Shown here in pieces: positions 23,455-33,816 of a stretch of 49,887 bases of DNA. The translations under genes were made by a program, and so were the position numbers. Source of the DNA: a virus. The notes under the pieces were generated by a model that saw nothing but the letters and a program-made list of their open reading frames with translations, did not search any database and was not told where the DNA came from. The stretch spans positions 1-49,887 of IMG/VR virus record IMGVR_UViG_3300025164_000141; one strand, written 5' to 3'. Position 1 is the first letter of the stretch. The number at the start of each line of letters is the position of its first letter.

Positions 23455-26400
23455 TTAGAAGTCGATCCCCAAGATGCGTAGGATATCCTCTACGGTAGTC
23501 TCGGGGTCTAATCCCAACTCTTGAGCTCTGCGTCGGATCTCAGCAAGGGCCTCATCCGAGATAGTCAGATCCCCACTCTGTTGGTCTACACCTAGGTGCT
23601 CCCCTACAATGTAGGACGTGCGTTCTCCCAGAATCCCCTCAACCTCTCCGAGGGCCTGCGCAGGAAGAACCTGCTGAGGCTGCACCCGAGGAGGGACGTC
23701 CTCAAGGTAGTTCTTGAAGAAAGGCTGTAGGGGCTCCGGGATCTCACTTAGATCCCCAAGAGAGGCCGCCATAAGACTTGCGTAGAGCTCCACGTAGCCC
23801 CCCCAGCTTGTATCCTCCGTAGGGTGGCCCCACTCGTTCCCCCCAATGCCGGGAAAGTGGCGAACTAAGGTCCCTAGTCGGCTCGTTGCTCCCCTCAATG
23901 CCTCCTGGAGAACCTGCTCTACGGCCGCTCTAAAGGCAGGAGAGGAGGAGACCCGACGCCCTTGGGGTCCCTGCAGATCGGCCTGATGGGCTCCCTCGTG
24001 GAGTAGTGTCGCAAGATCCTCAATGTCTTGAATCTGAATGACGGTAGGGGACTCCCGAATATGAGGTCGGGCTCCCCGAGTTAAGGTCTGCTCAGGACGC
24101 AGTAGCTCACGTTTAGTAAAGGCGAAGCCTCCGAAGCCTATCTCTTCTAGCTCGGGAATCTCCCAAACTATCTGAACGTTCCTGTAGAAGCCCTCCTTAA
24201 CTCCTGGAAATACCTGACGCATCTTCTCGAGGGACACATCGAGTGCAGTCTTACCCTTAGTGTAGGCAGCTCCCGAGGTCAACCGAACTAAGGGCTGGAC
24301 GATATTCTGCCAGGCCTCGTCCGCATAGGGATCCTCATCAGGAGGAGGCTGCGTAAAGGTTTGCACATCCGTAACCGTCCTACGAGGCCTCTCGGAAACC
24401 CTACCGCCTGCCGCCCCTCGCCCTCTGGGAGAAGGAAGAGGTGACGTTGGGTAGGTAGGGGGGGGAGGAGGAGCCTCGCCCTCAGGAGGGGGAGTTGGGG
24501 TGGGAGTCGCCTGCTGCTGGCGAGGAGGGGGAGCCTCACCTTCCTCAGGAGCCTGGGAGGACTGGATTTGGATGCGCTCCGGAGTAGGGCCAACGAAGTT
24601 CTCCAAGAGATAAGTCCACGGGCCATCGTGGTAGAACCAGTTGTTGTAGTCCTCTAGGACCTGGGCGTAGCGCTTGGCGAGAGAGGCGGCCTTGGCCTCT
24701 ACCTGGTCTGGGCGGGCTGTGCCGTACCACTTCTCGTACACCCAATCCTTGTACACGTATAGGTAATAGGGGTAGGCCAACTCCGCCGCTTCCTGAGTGG
24801 CTAGGTAGGGCCTGAGGGCTGCCCACTCCTCCGGATTGCTCTTCTCCCACTCCTCACGTTGTTCGTAGTACACGTTGTAGTACTGGGCCCGGAGGTCCTC
24901 CATCTTAGGATCACGAGCTCCGATGACCCCTGCACGTTCTAGCCCAGCCTGCTCTACCCAGTCCGGGTGGGACTGAATACGCTGTGTAGCTTCTTCATCC
25001 ACGAACAGATCCAGGTTCTGGTTGAAGTAATCCACGACGGCCATCCACTGCTCGTCGGTGAAGTCGAATGTCCCCCGGCTGATACGATCCATGGCTGAGG
25101 CCATGATGGGGTCTTCGGTTGCGGCTCTGGTGAGGACGTACTTATTGAGCGTGTCCCAGAACCGAGACTCTCCAGACTGAGAGTCCCCATAGTACTTCTC
25201 CATGAGGGGGGTCCACGGGCCAGGAGTATCCGTCAACCCAGCAGAGTGGAGTGAGTAGATGAACCAGTCCCGTTCAACCTGAGCAAGCTCCTGACGCTCC
25301 TGGGGGGTGAGGAGGTCACCCGGGGGGAGGGTGTACTCACCCAGTCCGCCCTTCAACAACCCCACTCGCATGGTCTTGGCTAGCCGTTCATCCTTGAGAC
25401 GGATAGCCACATCCTGCCAGGTCCTCTGCTGCTCCACCGGGGAGAGCCGGCCCCACCAGGCGTTGAACCCTGCATCCTCCCCCTCAGGATACCCCACAGC
25501 CTTACGAACCTCCCGCTGCTCACTGGGGGTCAGGTTGAAGTAGTAGTTACGCATGAGGTCTTCAGGGTTCCCTTGGTCCCCAAACATCCCTGGGAAGTCG
25601 TACGCCTGGAGTTGCCAGTAGGCATCTCGCCAATCAATGCCTAGTCTCGATGCAACCCGTGAGGAGTATGTTTGGGCCTCCACCGCATTCAATGCCGCAC
25701 CCATGAACCCGGTCTCGGCATCGTAGGGGAGTCCACGTGCTAGGATGTCTGCCCAGAGGTCCGCAGCATACAACTGGGCATCCATAGGCTTCATACCGGA
25801 GGCAAGGGCCTCCTCATACTTACTAGTGACGTAGTCCGTGGATAGCCTCTCGAAGTTGGCCCCACCAGGCTGGATGCTCTCGTACTGGTCCCAATACGCA
25901 TTGATCTTCTCCCGGTGGAACTGGTATGCTACCTGGATTGCTGTCTTGAACCGGTCCCGATACGCAAACCAGTCCTCAGCCTCAATGGGCTCTCCGAACA
26001 TCATCGAGAGCTCTGGGATACGCTCGTTGAACTCATCCACCGCTGCCCAATACCCATCCCAGTCAACCCGGCCCGTCTGCTCGTTAGTGAACTGGGAAAC
26101 GTTAGGCTGCCAATCCGATAGGGCCCTCAGGAGGGTAGGACGGTCGAAGTCGATGTCGTACATCCCAAGGGTCTCTAGGCTCTCAGGGTGATAGCCCACC
26201 TTCTCCCGTAGTGCATCAATCTGGGCCAGCTTCTGCTGGCGCTCCTGGACCAGCTGCTTGTACTCAGCCCCAGCAGGGTTCAACCCACGGAGGAGCTGTT
26301 CATACTGCTCGTAGATAAGTGCAGCTTGCGTTCGTACGGGATCGTTCCCTAGGGCCAGTCCGTAGGTCTCTAGGTAAGGGTACGCAGCCCTCTCCACCCC

Positions 26401-29400
26401 AGGGGCCAGTTCGGCCTGCTGTTCACGAATACGCAGTTCCCCAGGGGAGGCATACTTCACCCCTGCCGGTAGGAAGAATGAGAGCAGCATCAGGCGATTC
26501 TGCTGACCCACAACGAAGTCCTGGGCCTGGTCCCAGATAGGACCGGCAGTGTGGGCCATAGCCTCTAGGGCCTGGAGGTGGGTAATCTCCCCCTCAGCCT
26601 CCATCTCTGCCACTCGCCTACGGGTGAGGTACTCAAAGATCCACTGGCCCGTAGCAGTCCTTCCCCCAGGCGGCAGCTCCCCCGTTTCTCGGAGGTAGGC
26701 TTCTAGGAACCTCTGAACCGGTCCGAAGAGCTCCCCCATACCCTCTCGTGGCAGTACCCCAAGCTCCTGGAGCCCTATGTCGATGTAAGGCCACGGTCGG
26801 ATCCCAGTCCACTTTCCAAGATCCACCATCCAACGCACAGCCCCCTGCCACCCAGTAGGCTTCTGCCCCTCTAGGGGACTCTCAAACGGCTGGCGGAACT
26901 GACCAAACACGTCCAGCATGGATCGAACGTCGAAGGCATAGTAACCCTCAGGGAACGGACCAGCTCCGGCAGTCTCAAATCCTAGGGTCCCTTGGAATCT
27001 GGACGTTAGGTTCCTCTTCTTACGTTCCTTCTCCATAGCTCGCCAGGACCTATACGCCAACCCCGGCAGGCTCGGCGAATTCGAGAATACTTGCGCCCAG
27101 AAGACTGGGTTCCGAAGCTGGTACGTAGAGAAGGGGGTATAATTACGCAGGAGCTGCTCCGGGTTTAGCTTCGAAACGTAGTCAAACAGGATAGAGTGGA
27201 CTTCTGCTGCAGCCTTAACAGTGGCCCGATCGTACTCGTCTGCCATCCACTGTTGCCACTTACGGACAGCAGCCACCCCCTGCTCTACCTGTTTCTTAGA
27301 CAGATTGATGCTGGCTGCATTGCGCTCTGCAACCTCCTTGAAGGACTGGAACCAGTCATCAAACCCAGCTCGGATCTTGGCTAGCTCGTCCGTAATACGG
27401 CCAACTTCCATCTTCCGATAGTCAGCCAGGGCCTGATCCCAGATACTGGTGTCCACATCGATCTCATACTCTTCCCGGGCAAACTGGCCCAGGAGGGAGT
27501 CCGTACTGACCTCGGCATACGGAGTCTCTACCCCACTCCAGATGAACTTGATGACTGTCCCTTCATGGACACCCACTCGTAGTAGTTCACGAGTAAAGGC
27601 TAGGGCATCCTCATAGGACGTGGGCACCGACGCAATGATACGCCCCTCAGGCTCCACGATGAAGTCGATGGAGTCCCCTACCAAACTCACCCCTGCAGCC
27701 AACTTGTGCGGCTGGTGTCCCGGAGCCGTCTTAGCCCACCAGATCCCACTCTCCCCTGCTCCAGCTCCCACCCAGATCCCAGTCGTCCGTCCCAGGTCAG
27801 GCTTGAGCCCTTGAATCTGCTCTAGGAAGTCCGCTAGGTCCGACCCCCAGTTAGCTGCCCCCTTAGTAGGTTTGGTGGAGAAATTGCTAATTCGCCATTG
27901 CCTAAGCTCCGGCGCCCTCATAGTTAACTCCGGGACCTCTGGAGAGGGGGGGCGAGGCTGAGGAGCAGCAGGAGCCATAAGGTCGGCAAGGGTGCCACGG
28001 AACTTTAGACCTGGAATAAGGACGAATGTGTTGGCAGACAGCCCACTGGACTGTAGGGCCCTGGCTGCCTCACGAACAGCATCCAGACGGCCTTCCATTA
28101 AGACGGCATAGCCCTGGTTCTGGGCACCTGGCCCTATCGAGATCTTAACCGTCTGGGTGGAGAGGGAGCCACGGAACTTGATGGCCTCGGCCCCTAGGTT
28201 GTGGAAGCCACGACCGAGCCCAAGCTCCCCAGTGTCCACTACGAACACGCCCTTGATGAGGTTGGAGTCCCGTACCCCCTGGGAGGTCCACTCCTGGCTG
28301 AACTCCTGGAGGACTGCCGAGAGCTGCTGGGGGGTTGACCCTTTCGGGGCGAAGAACGGAACCGCGATGGGCTGGGGGATAGCCTCCGCACGCTTGATGG
28401 CAGACCCATAGCGCATATTGTACGAGGCTACTGAGTCCTGGTAGAACTGGCGAAGCCCAGCCGTAAGTCCATCAGGGTTCTCTAGGTACGACTCAGCCAG
28501 AGCTGCCATCGCCTCATCGGGGAGGTCCTGGAAGAGTACCTTCATGAGGGCGTTGTCAGGTTCAAGGCCACCCGCAGCCTTGTTGAGCTGCTTAAGGGTA
28601 TACCCTCTACTAAAGAGGGCCCTCACACCCTCACCGATCTCCCCCACCTCCAGAGCCAGCTCCTTTAGCTGCAATCGAAGGTCGGGCGGAAGGGCCGTAC
28701 TCAGATCCAAGTCCCCCTTGAAGATCTCCGGATCTGCAGCTAGTGCTCCGAGTGTGGCCTTAGCAAAGGGGGCCTCCTCCCCTGAGAAGGGAACGTAGGT
28801 AGCAACCGTCCCTGGAGGAATGCCCGCATCCAGCATGGCCTGAGCCGCCTCGCGGAGTCCCTTAGCATAGGCCACGGACCCCTGCTGTAGGAGCTCTCGA
28901 GTAGATACGAGATAGGCACCCTCTTCCGTTCGCCAGTACTGCCAGAGAGATCCCGTCTCTGCCCCTAGCTTCCCCTGGAGGGCAACCTTCGTAGCCCCGT
29001 GCCCTACAGAGGAACCGTAGGCCTTCCCTGCATGAATAACAGCAGTCATCTCCGAATCGGCTGCAAGGGCCTCCTGGAGGGCTTTACCCCAGTAGATCGT
29101 TGTGCCGGCGGCATCCGTAAAGACCTCAGTATCTCCCACTACATCTAGAACGGCATCAGTTCTCTTCAGACGGGCAAGAACCTCTTCAGGGAGCTCGGTG
29201 ACTTCCTCAACGGCCTTGATGGCCTTTTGGGCTAAAACTTCGGCGGTCTCAGCCGCCTTTTGAAAGGCCTGAGTGGCTCGACGTTGGAAGAGGGGATTGT
29301 CGAGGTTGCCCAGGTACTGGCGCTGAAGGTCGTCTAGGGCCTTCTCCACCTGGGTCGTTAGCTGGTTGTCGGGAACTGAGGGGGGACGATCAAATGCAAT

Positions 29401-31794
29401 CGACTCTCCAGGCAGGACCCTAGCCCTGATACGGGTGATGTCGTGCTCGAAGTCCTCCATCGTCTTGATTGCACCGGACTTAATCCGAGAGAGTAGTCCC
29501 ACTGGGGCATCTGGGTCCCCAGCAACTCCCCGAACCAATCGCTGGCGTACCCCACCCTCCCCCTCAACTAGAGTCTTGAAGGCCTGGATGAAGATCGTAG
29601 CCCGGCGACTGGACTCCAGAGCTCGACCGGCTGCAGCACCTGCCTTCACGATCTTGGCATAGTTGACGTTACGGAGCAACCACGTAAAGGCGGACTCGTC
29701 TAGGAAGGTAGCAAGGCCCTCCGGTACCTTCTTGTTAGTGACAAGCTCCCACAGCTTCTTAATGCTGGCCTCATCGCCGACGGGCCAAGGAACCTCAGAA
29801 GTAGCCAGTCGCATCCCACCGTCATCGAGTGCATCCAGTAGGATAGACTGGGCAACCTCCGTGGGGAGGGCTATTCCATACTCCTTACCCAGGTAACGTG
29901 TAACATCTGCAGCAGCGTCGAAGTTAAATGGGTCAGGCAGGTACCCTGCTACGATCATACGATTGGTATCTGAGACCCCGTTGACCATGTGATAGCGAGG
30001 ATTAGGCCATAGCCAGTTCTCAACCAGCAGTCGCTGGAACCAGGAGATCGTTCGCCTCAGTGCCCCTCGGGGATAGAGTGAGACTCCTAGCTTCTCGGCG
30101 TACACACTCTCAGCCGCCTGGGAGACCCACTTTAGGGCCCGGAGTACATCCTCAGGGGCGTCCGTAAGCTCCTGCAAGGCCCGAAAGGCCCCACTGCGGG
30201 GCCCATCTGCAAAGGGTCCGTGGGTCCTCAGCAACTTCTCCACGTTCGTTAGATCCCGCTCCCCAATAAGCTCAGCTGCGAAGAGGAGGACGCGTCGTTG
30301 TCGCTTACTGAGTAGCCCCTCCATGAAGGTCTCGGGGGTACGGAGCATACCCTGGAGGAGCCCCTCCGGCCCCTCAGTGACTGAGTACAAGGGACCGTGA
30401 ACCTTGGGGTCGTAGCGAAGGGCTACGTTGTTCATGACGTCTTCGATATTATTCCCCCAGATAATGACCCGGGAGCGATTACCCAGGCCCACTAATCCAC
30501 GCCGTACGGACGAGCGACTCCACAGCCCTAGGATCTTTGCCGCAATGGGCTCAACTACGAACCCTGGAGGGAACACGACCCTAGCAATTACGCGCCCAGC
30601 TCGTTGCGCGCGGGTCATCTGCGCCCAGGCTGTGCCTGCCTTAGCCACCGGCACTAACCACATTGGGTCCGTTAGGGTAGTCATAATGAACTCTACCCCA
30701 ACGTTCTCATGCTCCTGAATAAGCTCAATCAGAGGGCGGTCGAGGTCGGCGTTAGCAGCCTCAAAGAAGGCCTTTTCCACATCCGGATCAAAGAGGAACG
30801 TCCACCCTAGGCCTGTAACACCGTAATTCCCTAGCGTGGCCTGCTCAAACGTACTGAAGGGGGACTGGAACCTCCCCATCAGGCGCTCAGGGATCAGCTC
30901 GTCCGTTTCAGGATCAAAGATAAAATCCTCAAACCGGTCGCGTCGCTCCCAAGTGTTTCGCTCCCAGCCTTCGACTAGACCGTCCATCTCCTCTCGGGTA
31001 GGGAGCCGACCTTCTTCTCGGAGGAAGTCTCGAGTCAGATGGGCCTTCGGAGCACTCGGTAGGTATACACTGGCTAGATAGAGGAGGCGTTCGGGGACCT
31101 TCGAGATCTGAAGGCCCACCTGCATCCCTAGATTCGTAGCAGCATAAGTCAGAGCCCCACCTACCCCACCCTTCACGGCACCCGTAGGAGTCTTCATCCA
31201 GTCAGGTAGGTTCTCGATGACTCCCTGGTACATCTCCGTAAGACGGGCAAATCCCAGAAACTGCTCCGTAAGGGGTTGAAAGGTCCGCTCGATCTGACCC
31301 TGGTAGTACTCGTTGAGCCCCGGAACCCCCGCCCGTTGGTAGATATCCTTAATCTCGTCATTCAGCCCCGTTACATTGGCCAGCAGTCGGAGACCTGCCC
31401 CTAGGGGGGTATAGCGGAGCCCCTCCCCAATAGACTTGATAATGCTGGCTCCGATCAGAGACCTGGCGGTAGGTGCTGGCACCGCTGGCACTTGCAGAGG
31501 CTTGGGGACGAAGGAGATGTTGGCCTTTGCCCCACGGGCTGCAGCCTCCCTCAGAGAAGTCACATCCGGAGAGGCTATTACCGCTACGGGCGCCGGAACC
31601 TTAAGGGTAGGACTAGTTTCTTTCTGCTCCCGGATCTTGGCCTTGGCAGCCTTAGCCTTGGTCACAGGAACCTTGGGAGCTATGAAGGCGGCTTCCTTCT
31701 TGGGAGTACGGGTAGCGGCGGGAGCAGGAGCAGGACGGTCCTCCGTTTTACGGGGGATAAAGCTGGTGGTCCGAACGGGACGCTTAGTAGCCAC
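23455..31794 (-). CDS. giant 2,779-residue virion protein with C-terminal HExxH metallopeptidase-like domain
   Basis: This is the largest gene of the window. The N-terminus is basic, Ala/Pro/Lys-rich (TPKKEAAFIAPKVPVTKAKAAKAK), then amphipathic helical segments with hydrophobic Gly-rich stretches (GALTYAATNLGMQ; FFLPAGVKYA), as in proteins ejected with DNA. Residues 400-2400 are mixed and partly repetitive. A Pro/Gln linker (PPPRQQQATPTPTPPPEG, near 24420-24560) precedes the C-terminal domain, where LLHEGAHQ (His2599) and, about 80 residues on, YVELYASLM fit a gluzincin-type HExxH...E zinc site. It starts with GTG at 31794, overlapping the portal stop by 11 bases. Position between portal and scaffold and its size suggest an injected internal virion protein or polyvalent protein; I see no polymerase motifs. 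Confidence 0.8.
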   Translation of the reverse strand: MATKRPVRTTSFIPRKTEDRPAPAPAATRTPKKEAAFIAPKVPVTKAKAAKAKIREQKETSPTLKVPAPVAVIASPDVTSLREAAARGAKANISFVPKPLQVPAVPAPTARSLIGASIIKSIGEGLRYTPLGAGLRLLANVTGLNDEIKDIYQRAGVPGLNEYYQGQIERTFQPLTEQFLGFARLTEMYQGVIENLPDWMKTPTGAVKGGVGGALTYAATNLGMQVGLQISKVPERLLYLASVYLPSAPKAHLTRDFLREEGRLPTREEMDGLVEGWERNTWERRDRFEDFIFDPETDELIPERLMGRFQSPFSTFEQATLGNYGVTGLGWTFLFDPDVEKAFFEAANADLDRPLIELIQEHENVGVEFIMTTLTDPMWLVPVAKAGTAWAQMTRAQRAGRVIARVVFPPGFVVEPIAAKILGLWSRSSVRRGLVGLGNRSRVIIWGNNIEDVMNNVALRYDPKVHGPLYSVTEGPEGLLQGMLRTPETFMEGLLSKRQRRVLLFAAELIGERDLTNVEKLLRTHGPFADGPRSGAFRALQELTDAPEDVLRALKWVSQAAESVYAEKLGVSLYPRGALRRTISWFQRLLVENWLWPNPRYHMVNGVSDTNRMIVAGYLPDPFNFDAAADVTRYLGKEYGIALPTEVAQSILLDALDDGGMRLATSEVPWPVGDEASIKKLWELVTNKKVPEGLATFLDESAFTWLLRNVNYAKIVKAGAAAGRALESSRRATIFIQAFKTLVEGEGGVRQRLVRGVAGDPDAPVGLLSRIKSGAIKTMEDFEHDITRIRARVLPGESIAFDRPPSVPDNQLTTQVEKALDDLQRQYLGNLDNPLFQRRATQAFQKAAETAEVLAQKAIKAVEEVTELPEEVLARLKRTDAVLDVVGDTEVFTDAAGTTIYWGKALQEALAADSEMTAVIHAGKAYGSSVGHGATKVALQGKLGAETGSLWQYWRTEEGAYLVSTRELLQQGSVAYAKGLREAAQAMLDAGIPPGTVATYVPFSGEEAPFAKATLGALAADPEIFKGDLDLSTALPPDLRLQLKELALEVGEIGEGVRALFSRGYTLKQLNKAAGGLEPDNALMKVLFQDLPDEAMAALAESYLENPDGLTAGLRQFYQDSVASYNMRYGSAIKRAEAIPQPIAVPFFAPKGSTPQQLSAVLQEFSQEWTSQGVRDSNLIKGVFVVDTGELGLGRGFHNLGAEAIKFRGSLSTQTVKISIGPGAQNQGYAVLMEGRLDAVREAARALQSSGLSANTFVLIPGLKFRGTLADLMAPAAPQPRPPSPEVPELTMRAPELRQWRISNFSTKPTKGAANWGSDLADFLEQIQGLKPDLGRTTGIWVGAGAGESGIWWAKTAPGHQPHKLAAGVSLVGDSIDFIVEPEGRIIASVPTSYEDALAFTRELLRVGVHEGTVIKFIWSGVETPYAEVSTDSLLGQFAREEYEIDVDTSIWDQALADYRKMEVGRITDELAKIRAGFDDWFQSFKEVAERNAASINLSKKQVEQGVAAVRKWQQWMADEYDRATVKAAAEVHSILFDYVSKLNPEQLLRNYTPFSTYQLRNPVFWAQVFSNSPSLPGLAYRSWRAMEKERKKRNLTSRFQGTLGFETAGAGPFPEGYYAFDVRSMLDVFGQFRQPFESPLEGQKPTGWQGAVRWMVDLGKWTGIRPWPYIDIGLQELGVLPREGMGELFGPVQRFLEAYLRETGELPPGGRTATGQWIFEYLTRRRVAEMEAEGEITHLQALEAMAHTAGPIWDQAQDFVVGQQNRLMLLSFFLPAGVKYASPGELRIREQQAELAPGVERAAYPYLETYGLALGNDPVRTQAALIYEQYEQLLRGLNPAGAEYKQLVQERQQKLAQIDALREKVGYHPESLETLGMYDIDFDRPTLLRALSDWQPNVSQFTNEQTGRVDWDGYWAAVDEFNERIPELSMMFGEPIEAEDWFAYRDRFKTAIQVAYQFHREKINAYWDQYESIQPGGANFERLSTDYVTSKYEEALASGMKPMDAQLYAADLWADILARGLPYDAETGFMGAALNAVEAQTYSSRVASRLGIDWRDAYWQLQAYDFPGMFGDQGNPEDLMRNYYFNLTPSEQREVRKAVGYPEGEDAGFNAWWGRLSPVEQQRTWQDVAIRLKDERLAKTMRVGLLKGGLGEYTLPPGDLLTPQERQELAQVERDWFIYSLHSAGLTDTPGPWTPLMEKYYGDSQSGESRFWDTLNKYVLTRAATEDPIMASAMDRISRGTFDFTDEQWMAVVDYFNQNLDLFVDEEATQRIQSHPDWVEQAGLERAGVIGARDPKMEDLRAQYYNVYYEQREEWEKSNPEEWAALRPYLATQEAAELAYPYYLYVYKDWVYEKWYGTARPDQVEAKAASLAKRYAQVLEDYNNWFYHDGPWTYLLENFVGPTPERIQIQSSQAPEEGEAPPPRQQQATPTPTPPPEGEAPPPPPTYPTSPLPSPRGRGAAGGRVSERPRRTVTDVQTFTQPPPDEDPYADEAWQNIVQPLVRLTSGAAYTKGKTALDVSLEKMRQVFPGVKEGFYRNVQIVWEIPELEEIGFGGFAFTKRELLRPEQTLTRGARPHIRESPTVIQIQDIEDLATLLHEGAHQADLQGPQGRRVSSSPAFRAAVEQVLQEALRGATSRLGTLVRHFPGIGGNEWGHPTEDTSWGGYVELYASLMAASLGDLSEIPEPLQPFFKNYLEDVPPRVQPQQVLPAQALGEVEGILGERTSYIVGEHLGVDQQSGDLTISDEALAEIRRRAQELGLDPETTVEDILRILGIDF

Positions 31795-33790
31795 TAGGCG
31801 GCCCCCCACCACCCGGACCCATAGGCATACCGGGGAACTGAGGTGCCCCACGACCTAGGAACGGTGTGGCTGCTCCTGCTCCAAATCCACCTGCACTCGG
31901 GGCTCGTGGAAACGCACTACCCCCCGGTACCGGTGGGGCCGTACCCCGAGGGGTTGGGGGCGCCGCAACGGGTCCAATCTCTCGACCCGGAGGAGCCTGA
32001 CCCTGGGGAGGACCAGCTGCCTCCTGCTCCTGTTGCTTCTGGGCAGCAACGGCCTGTTGCACGGCCAGCCACTTCTCTGGATTGAGCCACGGATCCTTAA
32101 GCTCCCGCTTCATCCGTTTGATTTCTTCATCCGGATCCTCATGGCCCATGTTTTCGAGGGTGGTGAAGAGTGACTGGGCACCTGAACCCCACTTATAGAT
32201 CTCGTTTTGCTGGTGCGCCTGGTCGTCCCTGGGGAGGAGGTTCCCGTAGTCGACGTCGACGTAGTACTGGCCAGCAATGTCCTCGGGAGCGAGATCTACT
32301 TGCTGAAACCGGAGAACGCCGCCCTTCACCCACCCTCGTAACTTGGCATCCTTGGGGAGCTTCTGCTCAAAGCACCTCAATAGGAACGAACCTAGGCTCC
32401 GGAGTACTTCAATCCTGGGCGGAAGCTTTAGCTCCAGGATACGTTGCATTGGAGTTAGGGCGATGCGGGCGGCAACCCCGGAGGTGCCGCTTCCAAAGTC
32501 GCCAAACCCGGCATCGCCCAGAAAGGATAAGGTTCGAATGTCCTGCTGGATTTCTTCTACGTGTCGCCAGGCCTCAGCGGGCTGACCCTCATAGGGAACG
32601 GGCTCAAGTCGCTCCTCAATCCCAATAGGATACACGGCACCGGCACTGAAGGAGAGGGACTTGGGTTCCTGCTGATGGTCATCGGAGGCATATATGAGAG
32701 GTCGATGGATGTTGGTAACAATCTCTTCGGCCTGCTCGGAGCGCATGAGGTTGAGGTGCTGGTTGAGCTGGGGGATGTCTTCAAGGTCTGAAAGGGAACC
32801 GCCGTCCGTGGGGTCCTTCTCTGGATCTACGATATTCTGCACAACCCAGAAGGGGACCCTATCGTACCCATGCTCCAACTTGGCCAGGACGGTATACGTG
32901 GGGATAAAGGTTGGCTCTTGGAGGGCTCGTCTCACCCTCGCCACTAACCCAGTCTTGGATGCTGGTACGGTGGAAACTTCCATCACCGTTTGGGCCACCA
33001 GGACATAGTACACGTCGTCCCAGTACTCAATCAGATCCACCGTACTCTCGGTGCCTGTGAGGACGGAGCTCGTTCCACCCAATCCCACCCCATAGCGATT
33101 CTCAAGGTCGGTGGTAAGACGTTCCGGGTCAAATCTGAACACGTAGAGGAAGTCGTCAGCCAGGTCAAAGGTACGATACACTGGGAAGAACTGTCGAGGG
33201 TCAATACTGCGGAAACGGAAGGGGTCCTGCATATAACGTTTAAGAGTGCGAGGGGCAGATGCAGGTGCAGGAGCCTCCTCATGCTGTGCCCCCGGCATGG
33301 TCGTACCGTTCGGCATAACATGAGTTGGCCCTGCACCTTCTGGAGGAGAAGAAGCTGGAGTCTCTGCCAAGACCGGCCTAGACTCCCCCCGAATCGGAAC
33401 GTCCTCCGCCGAGAGGTCGTCCCGCCAGAGGCACTCCACAACACCATAGGAGGACTTGGCAGCATTCATCTCTGCCCTACGCCAGGCTGCTAGAAAGTCC
33501 TCCCAAACCAATCTCAGCAAGTACTCCCGTTTGCGTGCGGCCTCTATCTCGGGAGCACCTGGGTCCTCTGCAGCCGGAACAGGCACCCTAGGAACCGGTG
33601 CCCGGGCTAGCATGCCAACGAAGTCCAGTACCACTCGTCGGCAATAGTTAATCACCAGTCGAAACTCGCCCTCGTCCTCGTCCTCTTCCGCATCCTCCCA
33701 GTGATCCCCTGAGAAGAAGGCCTGCTTTGCATCTATTGTAGAGTTCCGGCCGGCGTAGTGGGTCTGAACGAGCAAGAACTTAGACATGAG
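31784..33790 (-). CDS. portal protein
   Basis: This 668-residue protein builds the ring through which DNA is packaged. After the N-terminus (MSKFLLVQTHYAGRNSTID, FFSGDHWEDAEEDED) come the clip and stem regions, including VINYCRRVVLDFVGMLARAP, SYGVVECLWRDD, WDDVYYVLVAQTVM, VPFWVVQNI, and DIPQLNQHLNLMRSEQAEEIVTNIHRPLIYA, typical of portal cores. The C-terminal 100 residues are Pro/Gly/Gln-rich and low-complexity. I chose the ATG at 33790, just after terL; the frame stays open to 33934, which would overlap terL by 118 bases. Order terL-portal-giant protein-scaffold-capsid confirms the call. Confidence 0.88.
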   Translation of the reverse strand, partial: LMSKFLLVQTHYAGRNSTIDAKQAFFSGDHWEDAEEDEDEGEFRLVINYCRRVVLDFVGMLARAPVPRVPVPAAEDPGAPEIEAARKREYLLRLVWEDFLAAWRRAEMNAAKSSYGVVECLWRDDLSAEDVPIRGESRPVLAETPASSPPEGAGPTHVMPNGTTMPGAQHEEAPAPASAPRTLKRYMQDPFRFRSIDPRQFFPVYRTFDLADDFLYVFRFDPERLTTDLENRYGVGLGGTSSVLTGTESTVDLIEYWDDVYYVLVAQTVMEVSTVPASKTGLVARVRRALQEPTFIPTYTVLAKLEHGYDRVPFWVVQNIVDPEKDPTDGGSLSDLEDIPQLNQHLNLMRSEQAEEIVTNIHRPLIYASDDHQQEPKSLSFSAGAVYPIGIEERLEPVPYEGQPAEAWRHVEEIQQDIRTLSFLGDAGFGDFGSGTSGVAARIALTPMQRILELKLPPRIEVLRSLGSFLLRCFEQKLPKDAKLRGWVKGGVLRFQQVDLAPEDIAGQYYVDVDYGNLLPRDDQAHQQNEIYKWGSGAQSLFTTLENMGHEDPDEEIKRMKRELKDPWLNPEKWLAVQQAVAAQKQQEQEAAGPPQGQAPPGREIGPVAAPPTPRGTAPPVPGGSAFPRAPSAGGFGAGAATPFLGRGAPQFPGMPMGPGGGGPPSGY

Positions 33791-33816
33791 GGCACTCAGA
33801 ATTTCCTCGTGCCCTG

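Noticed and set aside
24288-24626. Alternative frame rich in Leu, Pro and Arg within the giant gene
   Set aside because: It is the shadow of the Pro/Gln linker of the 2,779-residue protein, with no start signal.
23455-31794. N4-type virion RNA polymerase in the giant protein
   Set aside because: The size and position fit, but none of the single-subunit polymerase motifs could be found by eye.
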